This document shows, in pieces, positions 11,285-19,976 of a DNA stretch of 64,000 nt (the first letter of the stretch is position 1; every line of letters begins with the position of its first letter). Origin of the DNA: Piscinibacter lacus (GTDB lineage: Bacteria; Pseudomonadota; Gammaproteobacteria; Burkholderiales; Burkholderiaceae_C); contig NZ_JAERRA010000001.1 of assembly GCF_016735685.1 (NCBI RefSeq), forward strand, positions 1,984,001 through 2,048,000, read 5' to 3'. The position numbers and the translations under genes were made by a program. The notes beneath the pieces are model-generated. The model ran no database searches. It worked only from the letters and a program-made list of their open reading frames with translations, and had not been told where the DNA came from.

Positions 11285-12088
11285 TCAGGCCGCCACCGCC
11301 TCCGGCAGGCCGAAGAGCGCGCGGGTGTTGTCCCGGCTGGCCTCGGCCACGGCCTCGACCGACAGGCCCTTGAGCTGGGCGATCTGCGCGGCCACATGCG
11401 GCACATAGGCCGGCTCGTTGGTCTTGCCACGGTAGGGCACGGGGGCGAGGTAGGGGCTGTCGGTCTCGATCAGCAGGCGCTCCAGCGGCAGCGCGGCGGC
11501 CACCTCGCGCAGCTCCCGGGCATTCTTGAAGGTCAGGATGCCGGACAAGCTGATGTAGAAGCCCAGCTTCAGCGCGGCCTCGGCCACGGCCTGGCTTTCG
11601 GTGAAGCAGTGGAAGACGCCGCGCAGCGGATGCGCGCCGGGCGCGGCAGCCTCCTCGCGCAGCAGGGCCAGCGTGTCCTCCGAGGCGCTGCGGGTGTGCA
11701 CGACCACCGGCAGGCCGGTGGCGCGCGCGGCGCGCAGGTGCACGCGAAAACGCTCGCGCTGCCAAGCCATGTCGGCCACGCTGCGGCCTTCGAGGCGGTA
11801 GTAGTCCAGGCCGGTCTCGCCGATGGCGACGATCTTCGGCCGCGCGGCCAGAGCCAGCAGGGTGTCGAGGTCGGGCTCGCGCACGCCCTCGTTGTCCGGA
11901 TGCACGCCGACGGTCGCGAACAGTTGCGGATGCTGTGCGGCCAGGGCCTGCACCGCATCGGCCTCTTCCAGCGTGGTGCAGATGCAGATGGCCTGCTCGA
12001 CGCGGGCGGCGCGCATGGCGTCCAGCACCTCGGGCAGGCGCTCGCGCAGGCCGGGGAAGTTCAGGTGGCAGTGGGAATCGATGTACAT
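11285..12088 (-). CDS. TatD/YcfH-family metal-dependent hydrolase (first of two)
   Basis: TIM-barrel metallohydrolase of the amidohydrolase superfamily; TatD relatives are metal-dependent 3'-5' exonucleases or deoxyribonucleases. The 267 residues begin MYIDSHCHLNFPG with the HxH metal motif, followed by GETGLDYYR, VVHTRSA, FHCFTES and ETDSPYLAP, all hallmarks of the family. Length is normal. It is the last gene of mltG-tmk-holB-pilZ-tatD, the usual order in Burkholderiales, and closest to the YcfH type. A divergent paralogue lies at 60309-61169. Confidence 0.92.
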   Translation of the reverse strand: MYIDSHCHLNFPGLRERLPEVLDAMRAARVEQAICICTTLEEADAVQALAAQHPQLFATVGVHPDNEGVREPDLDTLLALAARPKIVAIGETGLDYYRLEGRSVADMAWQRERFRVHLRAARATGLPVVVHTRSASEDTLALLREEAAAPGAHPLRGVFHCFTESQAVAEAALKLGFYISLSGILTFKNARELREVAAALPLERLLIETDSPYLAPVPYRGKTNEPAYVPHVAAQIAQLKGLSVEAVAEASRDNTRALFGLPEAVAA

Positions 12089-12119
12089 CGTGCGGAGCCG
12101 CCGCGGGCGGCCCGGGGGC

Positions 12120-12563
12120 TCAGAGCGTCTGGGTGGGCTTGGACGAGGCGATCAGGGTGCCGAGGATCTCCTCGATGCGGATGCGCAGCGCCCGCCCCTC
12201 GTCGTCGGGCGGGAAGGCGATGCCCACGCCCTGGGTGCGGCCGCCCGGCGCACGCGGCGGCGTGATCCAGGCCACCGGGCCGCTGAGGCGGCGCGGGTGG
12301 ACCTCGTCGGGCAGGGTCAGCATCAGCGTCAGGCGCTCGCCCAGGCGCAACGCCCGGCCGGTCGGCACGAAGATGCCGCCTTCGCTGAGGAAAGGCAGGT
12401 AGGCCGCATAGAGCGCCGGCTTGTCGCGGAAGACGAGCTGGATCGCGCCGGCCTGCAGCGGGCCGTGCAGGGTCAGGGCCTCGGGCAGCGGGGCCAGGCC
12501 GGACAGCAGGGTGCTCGGCAGCTCGCTGTCCGATGCCGGGGGCTGAAGGGGCTCGCCGCTCAT
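12120..12563 (-). CDS. PilZ domain protein
   Basis: Small PilZ-domain protein (147 residues) of the type found next to holB in beta- and gammaproteobacteria; the Pseudomonas homologue PilZ is needed for type IV pilus assembly and many members do not bind c-di-GMP. Visible here are a GGIFVPTGR segment, LRLGERLTLMLTLP and SGPVAWITPP, the conserved PilZ strands. The classic c-di-GMP motif RxxxR is not evident. The ATG at 12563 overlaps the holB stop in an ATGA arrangement, which fixes the start and implies coupled translation. Confidence 0.88.
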   Translation of the reverse strand: MSGEPLQPPASDSELPSTLLSGLAPLPEALTLHGPLQAGAIQLVFRDKPALYAAYLPFLSEGGIFVPTGRALRLGERLTLMLTLPDEVHPRRLSGPVAWITPPRAPGGRTQGVGIAFPPDDEGRALRIRIEEILGTLIASSKPTQTL

Positions 12564-13729
12564 GACCGCGAGTTTAGGGGGGGTGGTGCCGCCGCATCGG
12601 CCAGGGCCCGGCGGCCCTCGGCCAGCAGGGCCTCCAGCGCCAGCGCGGCATGCCAGGGGTGCTCGGCCTGGCGGGCTTCGCGGCGCAGGCTGCGGGCCCA
12701 GTCGCTCAGCACCCGCAGGGCCTGCGGCGAACCGCCGGCCGGCCCCAGGCTGTCGGCCGGGAAGAAGCGCGGGGCGGCGCCCAGCACGCGGCACATGCGG
12801 TCGTGGCAGAGCTTGAGCAGGGCATCGATCAGCAGCGGCAGCGGCAGCTCGGCCAGGCGGGCGCTGCGGCCGGCGCGCACCTCCGCCGGCAGCTCGCGCC
12901 AGAGCGTCGCATCCAGGCCCTGCCCGGCGCGGCCCAGGGCCTCGAAGGGCGCGCCGCCGGCGGCGGCCAGCAGCAGGCCGGCGGCCTCGGGCGACTGGCC
13001 CTGGGTTTCGAGCCAGGCCTGGGCCTGATCGGCGGGCGGCAGGCCAAGGCGCAGGCTGCGGCAGCGGCTGCGCACGGTGGGCAGCAGTCGCTGCGGCGCC
13101 GCGCTGCTGAGCAGGAAGCGAAAGCGCGGCGGTGGCTCCTCCAGCGTCTTGAGCAGGGTGTTGGCCGCCACCGCATTCATGCGTTCGGCCGGATGCACCA
13201 GCACGACCTTGGCCCCGCCGCGCGAGCTGGTCTGCTGCGCGAAGGCGACCGCGCGGCGCAGGGCCTCGACGCGGATCTCGCGGCTGGGCTTGCGGCTGGA
13301 CTTGCCGCCGCCGTCCTCGGCCGGCGGGGCGGCATCGGCCTCCTCGCCGCTGCCCCAGCCCAGCTCGCCCTGCAGGGCTTCGGGCAGCAGCAGCAGCAGG
13401 TCGGGATGGGTGCCGGCGCGCAGGGTCTGGCAGCCGGGGCAATGGCCGCAGGCGCGGCCGGCGGGCCGGGCGGGGCCGGGCGCGGTCTCGCACAGCGCCG
13501 CGGCGGCCAGGGCCACCGCCAGCTCATAACTTCCGACGCCGGCCGGGCCGTGGATCAGCAGCGCTGGCAGCTCGCCCAGGCCCTGGGCCCGGGCGAAGGC
13601 CGCGTCCAGCCAGGCCGGCAAGCGCCCACCGGGCAGGCCCAGCGCCGCGCCGGTCGGAGCCGCCGCGGCCTCGGGCCGGGCCGCCGCCGGGCGCGCGGCG
13701 CGGGCGGGGGAACGCGATGCCGTGGCCAT
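12560..13729 (-). CDS. holB: DNA polymerase III subunit delta'
   Basis: Clamp-loader subunit delta' of the replicative polymerase. The 389 residues contain a P-loop-like HGPAGVGSYELA (degenerate, as in delta', which does not hydrolyse ATP), a zinc-binding cysteine set CGHCPGCQTL with an upstream cysteine, and the NTLLKTLEEPP sensor region with SSAAPQRLLPTVRSRC. The start is placed at the ATG at 13729, 17 bp after the tmk stop; the frame is open farther upstream but only inside tmk. There is an unusual Glu/Asp/Ala-rich insert around residues 125-145. The gene overlaps pilZ by 4 bp. Confidence 0.93.
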   Translation of the reverse strand: MATASRSPARAARPAAARPEAAAAPTGAALGLPGGRLPAWLDAAFARAQGLGELPALLIHGPAGVGSYELAVALAAAALCETAPGPARPAGRACGHCPGCQTLRAGTHPDLLLLLPEALQGELGWGSGEEADAAPPAEDGGGKSSRKPSREIRVEALRRAVAFAQQTSSRGGAKVVLVHPAERMNAVAANTLLKTLEEPPPRFRFLLSSAAPQRLLPTVRSRCRSLRLGLPPADQAQAWLETQGQSPEAAGLLLAAAGGAPFEALGRAGQGLDATLWRELPAEVRAGRSARLAELPLPLLIDALLKLCHDRMCRVLGAAPRFFPADSLGPAGGSPQALRVLSDWARSLRREARQAEHPWHAALALEALLAEGRRALADAAAPPPLNSRS

Positions 13730-13746
13730 GCCGGGGCGGGCCGCGC

Positions 13747-14394
13747 TCAGAGGCCGCGTGCGTCGAGCACGCGGGCGATCTGGGCGGCGACGGCCTCGCG
13801 CGGCGCATTGGCCTCGATGCGGGCAAAGCGCTGCGGCTCGGCCGCTGCGCGTGCGGCATAGCCCTCGCGCACGCGGGTGAAGAAGGCCTGGTCCAGGGCC
13901 TCGAAGCGGTCGGGCGCGCGGGCGCCGGCCAGGCGCTCGGCGGCGAGCGCGGGCGCCAGGTCGAACCACAGCGTCAGGTCGGGCTGGCGCAGGCGGCCCG
14001 GCGCGTCGGCACGGGCCTGCACCCAGCCCTCCAGCGTGCGCAGCAGGGCCAGGTCGAAACCCCGGCCGCCGCCCTGGTAGGCGAAGGTGGCATCGGTGTA
14101 GCGGTCCGACAGCACGACGGCGCCGCGCGCCAGCGCCGGCTCGATGCACTGCTGCAAGTGGTCGCGCCGCGCGGCAAAGACGAGCAGGGCCTCGGTCAGC
14201 GGGTCCATGGCCTGGTGCAACACCAGCTCGCGCAGCGATTCGGCCAGCGGCGTGCCGCCCGGTTCGCGCGTCGTCACCACCTCGCGGCCGGCGGCGCGGA
14301 AGCGCTCGGCGATGCCGGCGATGTGGCTGGACTTGCCGGCACCGTCGATGCCTTCAAAGCTGAGGAAGAGACCGGTCGGCGCAGGCTGGCTCAT
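13747..14394 (-). CDS. tmk: Thymidylate kinase
   Basis: Phosphorylates dTMP to dTDP for DNA synthesis. The 215 residues carry the P-loop [10 protein letters not shown] (K21, S22), the [12 protein letters not shown] motif, the [12 protein letters not shown] segment and an Arg-rich lid region near 150. Length is normal. The start codon overlaps the mltG stop (ATGA), and holB follows directly, the common arrangement. Confidence 0.96.
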   Translation of the reverse strand: MSQPAPTGLFLSFEGIDGAGKSSHIAGIAERFRAAGREVVTTREPGGTPLAESLRELVLHQAMDPLTEALLVFAARRDHLQQCIEPALARGAVVLSDRYTDATFAYQGGGRGFDLALLRTLEGWVQARADAPGRLRQPDLTLWFDLAPALAAERLAGARAPDRFEALDQAFFTRVREGYAARAAAEPQRFARIEANAPREAVAAQIARVLDARGL

Positions 14395-15503
14395 GGGGGG
14401 GCGGAGGATGCGGAGGAAGGCGAAGCCGGTCGCGACGCGGCCGGCGCAAGCTGGAAGCGCCGGACCGCGCGATTGTGCGCGTCGAGGTCGGCGCTGAATT
14501 CGCTGCTGCCATCGCCGCGGGCGACGAAGTAGAGCGCGGGCGTGGCCTCGGGCTGCACGGCGGCGCGCAGGGCCTCGCGGCCGGGCAGCGCGATCGGCGT
14601 GGGCGGCAGGCCGGCCCGGGTGTAGGTGTTCCAGGGCGTGTCGGTTTCCAGGTCGCGGCGGCGCAGGTTGCCGTCGAAGGCCGGGCCGAGGCCGTAGATC
14701 ACCGTCGGGTCGGTCTGCAGCCGCATGCCGATGCGCAGGCGGTTGACGAAGACGCCGGCCACGCGGCCGCGGTCGGCGGGCTGGCCGGTCTCCTTCTCGA
14801 CGATGGAGGCGAGGATCAGGGCCTCGTCGGCGCTGCGCAGCGGCAGGTCGGGCGCGCGGGCGGCCCAGGCCTCGGCCAGCACCTGCTGCATGGCGCGATG
14901 GGCGCGGCGCAGCACGTCCAGGTCGGCGCTGCCGCGGCTGTAGGTGTAGGTGTCGGGGAAGAAGCGGCCCTCGGCCGGCTGGCCGGGCGCGCCGAGCGCG
15001 GCCATCAGCGCGGCCTCGTCAAGGGCGGCGGTGTCGGGCCGCAGGGCCTCGGCGGCGGCCAGGGCGGCGCGCATCTGGCGCACCGTCCAGCCTTCGCCGA
15101 TGCGGACGGCGGCCAGTTCCTCCTCGCCGCGCACCATCTTGCCGAGCAGCTCGGCGCCGGTGGTGCCGCGCGCGATGGCATAGCTGCCGGCGCGGATGCG
15201 GCCGGCCTCGCCCGACCAGCGGAAGCCCTCGTACAGCAGGCGGGCCGGCAGCTCGACGCCGGCTTCGGCCCAGGCCCGCGCGACCTGCTGCGGGCTGCGG
15301 CCGGGCTCGATGCGCACGGCAACGCGATCGGCCGCCAGCGGCAGCGCGCGGTGCTGCCAGGCCTGCACTGCCAGCGCGGCCAGCAGGGTGGGCAGCAGCA
15401 CCAGCATCAGCAGCACGATGAAGCCGGTGCGCCGCAAGCGGCCCCGGGCGGCCGCAGGGGGGCTGCGGCGCAGGAAGGGCCGCAGCGGCCGGATCGGGAT
15501 CAT
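14391..15503 (-). CDS. mltG: Endolytic murein transglycosylase MltG (YceG)
   Basis: Inner-membrane lytic transglycosylase that cleaves nascent peptidoglycan and so sets glycan strand length. The 370-residue product starts with a basic stretch, then one transmembrane helix at about 25-50, a LysM-like region and the YceG catalytic domain. The catalytic glutamate is in [15 protein letters not shown], followed by the typical [21 protein letters not shown]. It heads the minus-strand operon mltG-tmk-holB-pilZ-tatD and is divergent from ygfZ with only 20 bp between the start codons. Confidence 0.95.
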   Translation of the reverse strand: MIPIRPLRPFLRRSPPAAARGRLRRTGFIVLLMLVLLPTLLAALAVQAWQHRALPLAADRVAVRIEPGRSPQQVARAWAEAGVELPARLLYEGFRWSGEAGRIRAGSYAIARGTTGAELLGKMVRGEEELAAVRIGEGWTVRQMRAALAAAEALRPDTAALDEAALMAALGAPGQPAEGRFFPDTYTYSRGSADLDVLRRAHRAMQQVLAEAWAARAPDLPLRSADEALILASIVEKETGQPADRGRVAGVFVNRLRIGMRLQTDPTVIYGLGPAFDGNLRRRDLETDTPWNTYTRAGLPPTPIALPGREALRAAVQPEATPALYFVARGDGSSEFSADLDAHNRAVRRFQLAPAASRPASPSSASSAPP

Positions 15504-15523
15504 CGGCTCATGATAATCAGGGC

Positions 15524-16534
15524 ATGAACCTGCAAGCCCCTGCTGCTGCCGTCCAGCCTGACGGCGTGTTGCGCCTGCCCCGCACCGCGGTGATCGTCGC
15601 CGAGGGCGCCGACGCCGCGAGCTTCCTGCACGGCCAGCTCAGCAACGATGTGGCCCGGCTCGGCGCCAGCGAGGCCCGGCTGGCCGCCTACTGCTCGGCC
15701 AAGGGCCGGATGCTGGCCAGCCTGCTCGTCTGCCGCCCGGGTCCCGACACCCTCTGGCTGGTGCTGGAAGCCACCCTGCTGCCGGCCACGCTCAAGCGCC
15801 TGTCGATGTTCGTGCTGCGCGCCAAGGCCAAGCTGCGTGACGGCAGCGGCGAGCTGACCGTGCTGGGCCTTGCCGGGCCGACGGCCGCCCGGGCGCTGGC
15901 CGACGCCGGCCTGGGCGAGACGGCCGCGGCCGACCAACCTGCCCGCGCCTGGGCCAGCGCCGCGGTCGACGACGACGGCGCCCGGCTGCTGCGCCTGCCC
16001 TCGGCCCGCTCGGCGCCGCTGGCGGCCGACTGCCCGCGCGCGCTGTGGATCGGCCCGACCGCGCGCGCCGAGGCCTGGCTGGCCGCCCATCCCGCCCTGG
16101 CCGCCGACACCTGGGACTGGCTGGAAGTCGCCAGCGGCGTGGTGCCGGTGCAGGCGGCGACGGTCGAAGCCTTCGTGCCGCAGATGCTGAACTACGAGCG
16201 GGTCGGCGGCGTCGATTTCCGCAAGGGCTGCTACCCGGGCCAGGAAGTGGTGGCCCGCAGCCAGTACCGCGGCACGCTCAAGCGGCGCGGCCAGCGCATG
16301 GATGCCGATGCGCCGATGGCGGTGGGCGCCGAGATCTTCGCGGCCGACGACCCCGGCCAGCCCGCCGGTGTGGTGGCTGCGGCGGCGCCGCGGCCCGACG
16401 GCGCGGGCTGGAGCGCGCTGGTCGAGGTGAAGCTCGCCGCGCTCGACGGCCCGGGCCTGCACCTGGGCGCGGCCGACGGCCCGGCGCTGCGCCTGCTGCC
16501 CCTGCCCTACCCTTTGCCGGCCGAGGCCGAATGA
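15524..16534 (+). CDS. ygfZ: Folate-binding protein YgfZ
   Basis: Tetrahydrofolate-binding protein of the GcvT-like fold that supports iron-sulfur enzymes such as MiaB. The diagnostic KGCYPGQE motif is at residues 234-241 (Cys236), preceded by NYERVGGVDF. At 336 residues it is of normal length. It is first in a plus-strand unit with the DUF4936 gene (ATGA overlap) and the NRDE gene (10-bp overlap). Confidence 0.94.
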   Translation: MNLQAPAAAVQPDGVLRLPRTAVIVAEGADAASFLHGQLSNDVARLGASEARLAAYCSAKGRMLASLLVCRPGPDTLWLVLEATLLPATLKRLSMFVLRAKAKLRDGSGELTVLGLAGPTAARALADAGLGETAAADQPARAWASAAVDDDGARLLRLPSARSAPLAADCPRALWIGPTARAEAWLAAHPALAADTWDWLEVASGVVPVQAATVEAFVPQMLNYERVGGVDFRKGCYPGQEVVARSQYRGTLKRRGQRMDADAPMAVGAEIFAADDPGQPAGVVAAAAPRPDGAGWSALVEVKLAALDGPGLHLGAADGPALRLLPLPYPLPAEAE

Positions 16535-16854
16535 GCGGCGCCGCCCCGCCGGGCGTCGAGCGCTACCTCTACTACCGCGTGCCGGACGCGGCCGCCGACA
16601 CGCTGCGCGCCATCCTGCTGGCCGAGCAGGCGGCGCTCTGCGCTGCCCATCCGGGGCTGGAGGCAAGGCTGCTCGAACGGGTGGACCCGGCAGCCGGCCA
16701 GCGCACCTGGATGGAGATTTACCGCCGAGCCGGCGCCGGGCTGGACGAAGCCCTGGCCGCGGCCATCGAAGCGCGGATGGCTGCGCACTGCGCGGCGGCC
16801 GGCGTGGGCGGTCGGCACCTGGAGGCCTTCCGCGCGCTGCCGCCATGTGCCTGA
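16531..16854 (+). CDS. DUF4936 family protein
   Basis: Small conserved betaproteobacterial protein (107 residues) with no established function. It shows the family's YLYYRV start, a conserved stretch around ARLLERVD, and the WMEIY motif near residue 60. The start is fixed by an ATGA overlap with ygfZ, and its 3' end overlaps the NRDE gene by 10 bp, so it is in a coupled operon. No membrane segment or signal peptide is visible; it is probably a cytosolic alpha/beta protein resembling dimeric ferredoxin-like folds. Confidence 0.8.
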   Translation: MSGAAPPGVERYLYYRVPDAAADTLRAILLAEQAALCAAHPGLEARLLERVDPAAGQRTWMEIYRRAGAGLDEALAAAIEARMAAHCAAAGVGGRHLEAFRALPPCA

Positions 16855-17774
16855 TCGGCCTGGCGCTGGATGCGCACCCGCGCTTCCCGCTGCTCATCGC
16901 CGCCAACCGCGACGAGTTCCGCAGTCGCCCGACCCAGGCCCTGCACTGGTGGACCGATCGCCCACCGGGCGCGGTGCCGGTGCTGGGCGGGCGCGACCTT
17001 CAGGCGGGTGGCGGCTGGATGCTGCTCTCGCCGCAAGGCCGCCTGGCCCTGCTGACCAATGTCCGCGCGCCGGCCTGGCAGCGGCCCGAGGCCCGCAGCC
17101 GCGGCGAGCTGCCGCTGGGCTGGCTGGAAAGCCGTGCTGAAGCCGAGGCCTGGGCCGCCGCCCATCCGCCGGCGGCGCACAACGGCCACAACCTGCTGCT
17201 GGGCGTGCTCGATCCCGCCGGCCGCGGTGCCGGTCGCTGGCATGCGCTGCAAGCCGGCCACGGCGCCTTCGCGCCCGGCCTGCAAGCCCTGGGGCCGGGG
17301 GTGCATGGCGTGTCGAATGCCGCGCTGGACACGCCCTGGCCCAAGCTGCGAAGGCTGAAATCGGCCTTGGCCGAGGCCCTGGCGGGCCTGCCGCGGCAGG
17401 CGGCCGAGGACCTGCCGCCCGAGGCCACCGACGACGACGCGGCCGAGACCCTGGCCCGGCAGCTCTTCACCGCCCTGGCCGACACGCACCCGGCCGATCC
17501 TGGCGAACTGCCTTCGACCGGCGTGTCGCCGGACTGGGAACGCTGGCTCTCGCCCTGCTTCATCCGCACGCCGGACGGGCGCTACGGCACGCTCAGCTCC
17601 TCGGTGCTGCTGCTGGAGCGGCGGGCGGGCGGCAGCCGCCTGCTGTGGATCGAGCGCAGCCATGCGGCCGAGGCCGGTGCGCCGGCCCGCGAGCGGCGCA
17701 TCACCCTGCCCTGGCCGCCCGGCCCGGCTGCGCTGCCGCAGGTGGAGGAGGTGCCGCAGGGCCCGGTCCGCTGA
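16845..17774 (+). CDS. NRDE (TANGO2) family protein
   Basis: Ntn-hydrolase-like protein of the NRDE/TANGO2 family, found in bacteria and eukaryotes; human TANGO2 affects lipid and haem handling but the bacterial role is unclear. The start MCLIGLALDAHPRFPLLIAANRDEF contains Cys2, the presumed N-terminal nucleophile, and the name-giving NRDE at 21-24, followed by GGRDLQAGGGW. 309 residues. The stop codon lies inside a 7-bp-stem hairpin shared with the convergent asparaginase gene. Confidence 0.88.
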   Translation: MCLIGLALDAHPRFPLLIAANRDEFRSRPTQALHWWTDRPPGAVPVLGGRDLQAGGGWMLLSPQGRLALLTNVRAPAWQRPEARSRGELPLGWLESRAEAEAWAAAHPPAAHNGHNLLLGVLDPAGRGAGRWHALQAGHGAFAPGLQALGPGVHGVSNAALDTPWPKLRRLKSALAEALAGLPRQAAEDLPPEATDDDAAETLARQLFTALADTHPADPGELPSTGVSPDWERWLSPCFIRTPDGRYGTLSSSVLLLERRAGGSRLLWIERSHAAEAGAPARERRITLPWPPGPAALPQVEEVPQGPVR

Positions 17775-17790
17775 GGCCGATCTGCCTCAG
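17771..17790. terminator. Short hairpin shared by two convergent stop codons
   Basis: CTGAGGC (17771-17777) and GCCTCAG (17784-17790) form a perfect 7-bp stem with a 6-base loop between the convergent NRDE and asparaginase genes. Both stop codons are part of the stem, and the intergenic gap is only 12 bp. No T-tract follows on either strand, so it may be a weak or Rho-assisted end rather than a strong intrinsic terminator. Confidence 0.5.
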
Positions 17791-18860
17791 CCCGGCCGCC
17801 GCGCGGCCTGCTGCGCCAGCAAGCGCAGCACCAGCTCGACCCGCGCCTGCCAGGGCGAGAGCGCAATGCAGGGCAGCGGCGCGTCCGGCGCCACGGGCCG
17901 GGCCAAATCGGCCAGCGGCTCGCAGCCGGCATCGGCCGCTTCCGGGTCGATCACCTCGCCCTCGGGCAGCCGGGTCGTGCGCCAGACCACGCAGCCCTGG
18001 GCCCGCGCCCGGGCCAGCGCGGCAGCCAGGCCCTGATGCAGGGTACCGTTGCCGGTGCCGGCGACGATCAGGCCCGCCAGCGGCCGGCCCCCGGCCGGGC
18101 GGTGGGCGCAGAGCGCATCGACCAGCTCGCCATCGGCATCGGCATGGCTGGCCAGCACCTCGACCCGCGGCCAGGGTGCGGGCGGCAGGCAAGCCGCGTC
18201 CAGGCCCAGCGCAAGCTCGTCGGCCGGCGGCGGGCCGAGCAGGGGCACGGGGTGGCGCAGGCGGCCGCCGTAAAGATCGCCCAGGCGGCCGCGCGGGCCG
18301 GGCGCAAAGGCCAGCAGGCGCTGGGGATGCTGCTTGCGCAGGCCGCGCGGCGCCATCAGCTCGCCGCCGAAGACCACGGCCACGCCGGGCGGCGCGGCCG
18401 GATCGGCCGCCAGCCGCAGGGCATCGAGCAAATGCCCGGGGCCGTCGGCGCCGCGTGCGCTGGCCGGCCGCATCGCGGCGGTCAGCAGCAGCGGCTTGCG
18501 CGGCGCCAGCACGCGGTGCAGCAGCCAGGCGCTTTCCTCCAGCGTGTCGGTGCCGTGGGTCAGCACCAGGCCGCTGACTTCGGGGCGCGCCAGATGGGCC
18601 GCACATCGGGCCAGCAGCGGCTGCCAGATGGCAGCCCCCATGTCCTTGCTGTCGACCTGCGCGACCTGCTCATGCTCCAGGGCCAGGCCCTCAAGCTCGG
18701 GCAGCGCGGCGAGCAGCACATCGACGCCCTGCCGGGCCGCGCGATAGACCAGATGCTCGTCCGGCCGGGCCGCCAGGCCGGCGATGGTGCCGCCCGTGCC
18801 CAGCACGACGACCCGTGCATCTGCGGGGGGGCTTGAGGCGGCGGGGCTTGGCAAGTCCAT
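17787..18860 (-). CDS. Asparaginase family protein
   Basis: L-asparaginase of the bacterial type I/II fold, hydrolysing asparagine to aspartate and ammonia. The 357 residues contain both threonine motifs: GTGGTIAG near the N-terminus and THGTDTLEES, plus the LLTAAMRPA and VAGTGNGT segments. There is no signal peptide with the start at 18860, so it should be cytoplasmic; the frame is open farther upstream but that extension would run across lexA. No good ribosome binding site precedes 18860: the bases in front are a LexA-type box starting 5 bp away. Divergent from lexA. Confidence 0.88.
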   Translation of the reverse strand: MDLPSPAASSPPADARVVVLGTGGTIAGLAARPDEHLVYRAARQGVDVLLAALPELEGLALEHEQVAQVDSKDMGAAIWQPLLARCAAHLARPEVSGLVLTHGTDTLEESAWLLHRVLAPRKPLLLTAAMRPASARGADGPGHLLDALRLAADPAAPPGVAVVFGGELMAPRGLRKQHPQRLLAFAPGPRGRLGDLYGGRLRHPVPLLGPPPADELALGLDAACLPPAPWPRVEVLASHADADGELVDALCAHRPAGGRPLAGLIVAGTGNGTLHQGLAAALARARAQGCVVWRTTRLPEGEVIDPEAADAGCEPLADLARPVAPDAPLPCIALSPWQARVELVLRLLAQQAARRPG

Positions 18861-18864
18861 GGAA

Positions 18865-18880
18865 CTGGTTGAAACTACAG
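18865..18880. promoter_or_regulatory. LexA-type SOS box 1
   Basis: CTGGTTGAAACTACAG fits the CTG-N10-CAG LexA operator pattern used by beta- and gammaproteobacteria, with ACAG in the right half. It lies 69 bp upstream of the lexA start codon and only 5 bp in front of the divergent asparaginase start, together with a second box at 18884-18899. Confidence 0.75.
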
Positions 18881-18883
18881 CCA

Positions 18884-18899
18884 CTGGATGAATGAACAG
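18884..18899. promoter_or_regulatory. LexA-type SOS box 2
   Basis: CTGGATGAATGAACAG is a second CTG-N10-CAG operator, 3 bp after box 1 (19 bp start to start) and 49 bp upstream of the lexA ATG. Paired operators in front of lexA are known from E. coli and imply cooperative autoregulation. Confidence 0.75.
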
Positions 18900-18948
18900 T
18901 TTGGGCGCGGCGCGGTGTGCCGGGCCCTGCCGACCAAGGACCGCTCCG

Positions 18949-19629
18949 ATGGACGATCTTCCCAAGCTCACGAACCGGCAGCAGCAGGTGCTGGCGCTGA
19001 TCCGCCGCGCCATCGAGACCACCGGGGCCCCGCCCACCCGCGCCGAGATCGCGGCCGAACTCGGCTTCCGCTCGGCCAATGCCGCCGAGGAGCATCTGCA
19101 GGCCCTGGCCCGCAAGGGCGTCATCACCTTGCTCGGCGGCACCTCGCGCGGCATTCGGCTTCAGTCTGACACATTGCGCGCCATCCACGCCGGCCGTGCC
19201 AGCGTGCCCGACGAGCTGCTGGCCAGCCGCGGCGGCGCGCTGCGCCTGCCGCTGGTCGGCCGGGTCGCGGCCGGTCATCCCATCATGGCGCAGGAGCACA
19301 TCGAGCAGATCCTCGGCGTCGATCCCGCGCTCTTCGCCCGCCGGCCCGATTACCTGCTCAAGGTGCGCGGCCAGAGCATGCGCGACGTCGGCATCCTCGA
19401 TGGCGACCTGCTCGCCGTGCAGCGCACGCAAGAGGCCCGCGACGGCCAGATCGTCGTCGCCCGGCTGGCCGACGAGGTCACCGTCAAGCGCTTGCGGCGC
19501 GTGGCCGGCGGCATCGAACTGCTGCCCGAGAACCCGGACTTCCAGCCCATCCGGGTCGGGCCGGAATCCGGGGATTTCGCCATCGAAGGCCTGGCCGTGG
19601 GCCTGATCCGCAACACCGTGCTGAGCTGA
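18949..19629 (+). CDS. lexA: LexA repressor
   Basis: SOS repressor with RecA-stimulated self-cleavage. From the ATG at 18949 the 226-residue product has the N-terminal winged helix ([12 protein letters not shown]..., recognition region [21 protein letters not shown]), a cleavage site Ala108-Gly109 in GRVAAGHP, the catalytic serine S143 in RGQSMRDVG and the lysine K180 in VTVKRL. The linker is somewhat longer than in E. coli LexA (202 residues). Two LexA boxes upstream indicate autoregulation. Confidence 0.97.
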   Translation: MDDLPKLTNRQQQVLALIRRAIETTGAPPTRAEIAAELGFRSANAAEEHLQALARKGVITLLGGTSRGIRLQSDTLRAIHAGRASVPDELLASRGGALRLPLVGRVAAGHPIMAQEHIEQILGVDPALFARRPDYLLKVRGQSMRDVGILDGDLLAVQRTQEARDGQIVVARLADEVTVKRLRRVAGGIELLPENPDFQPIRVGPESGDFAIEGLAVGLIRNTVLS

Positions 19630-19640
19630 AGAAGACCGTG

Positions 19641-19901
19641 ATGAGCCCTGGACCGACCGTGAACCTCTCCCCCGTCCTGCCCGCCCTGCCCCGCGCGGCC
19701 AGCCTGCGCCGGCCGCTGACACCCTTCCGCAGCGAACGCCATGTCGCCCCCCTGCCGTCGCCCGGGCGCGCCGTGCGCATCAGCACCGATCCGCGCGACC
19801 CGCGACGCGCGGTGATCGGCGGCACCATCGGCCAGGTCTGCGCGGCGCTTGAAGGCATGGTGGCGGTGGAAGCCCTCGGCAGCCTGTCGCGCCGCGACTG
19901 A
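19641..19901 (+). CDS. Small hypothetical protein downstream of lexA
   Basis: An open frame of 86 codons begins 11 bp after the lexA stop (ATG at 19641, with an in-frame GTG just before it). The product is basic and proline-rich in the first half; the second half contains TDPRDPRRAVIGGTIGQVCAALEGM, which looks like a folded helical segment and not like random translation of G+C-rich DNA. It ends 24 bp before a strong terminator, so it would be the last gene of the lexA transcript and thus possibly SOS-controlled. I do not recognise a domain. Confidence 0.5.
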   Translation: MSPGPTVNLSPVLPALPRAASLRRPLTPFRSERHVAPLPSPGRAVRISTDPRDPRRAVIGGTIGQVCAALEGMVAVEALGSLSRRD

Positions 19902-19924
19902 GCCCTGCGAGCAGGACACCATGA

Positions 19925-19956
19925 AAAAAGCCCGCGGCTTGCGCCGCGGGCTTTTT
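19925..19956. terminator. Bidirectional intrinsic terminator between lexA unit and phaB
   Basis: GCCCGCGGC (19930-19938), loop TTGC, GCCGCGGGC (19943-19951), flanked by A5-6 on the left and T5 on the right: a textbook intrinsic terminator working in both directions. It serves the lexA transcript (plus) and the phaCAB operon (minus, ending at 19977). Confidence 0.95.
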
Positions 19957-19976
19957 GCTTCCGGGGCCGAAAGGCC

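Noticed and set aside
18861..19154. Longer asparaginase reading with an N-terminal extension
   Set aside because: The extension would be antisense to the lexA start and cross both LexA boxes; the conserved domain begins soon after 18860.
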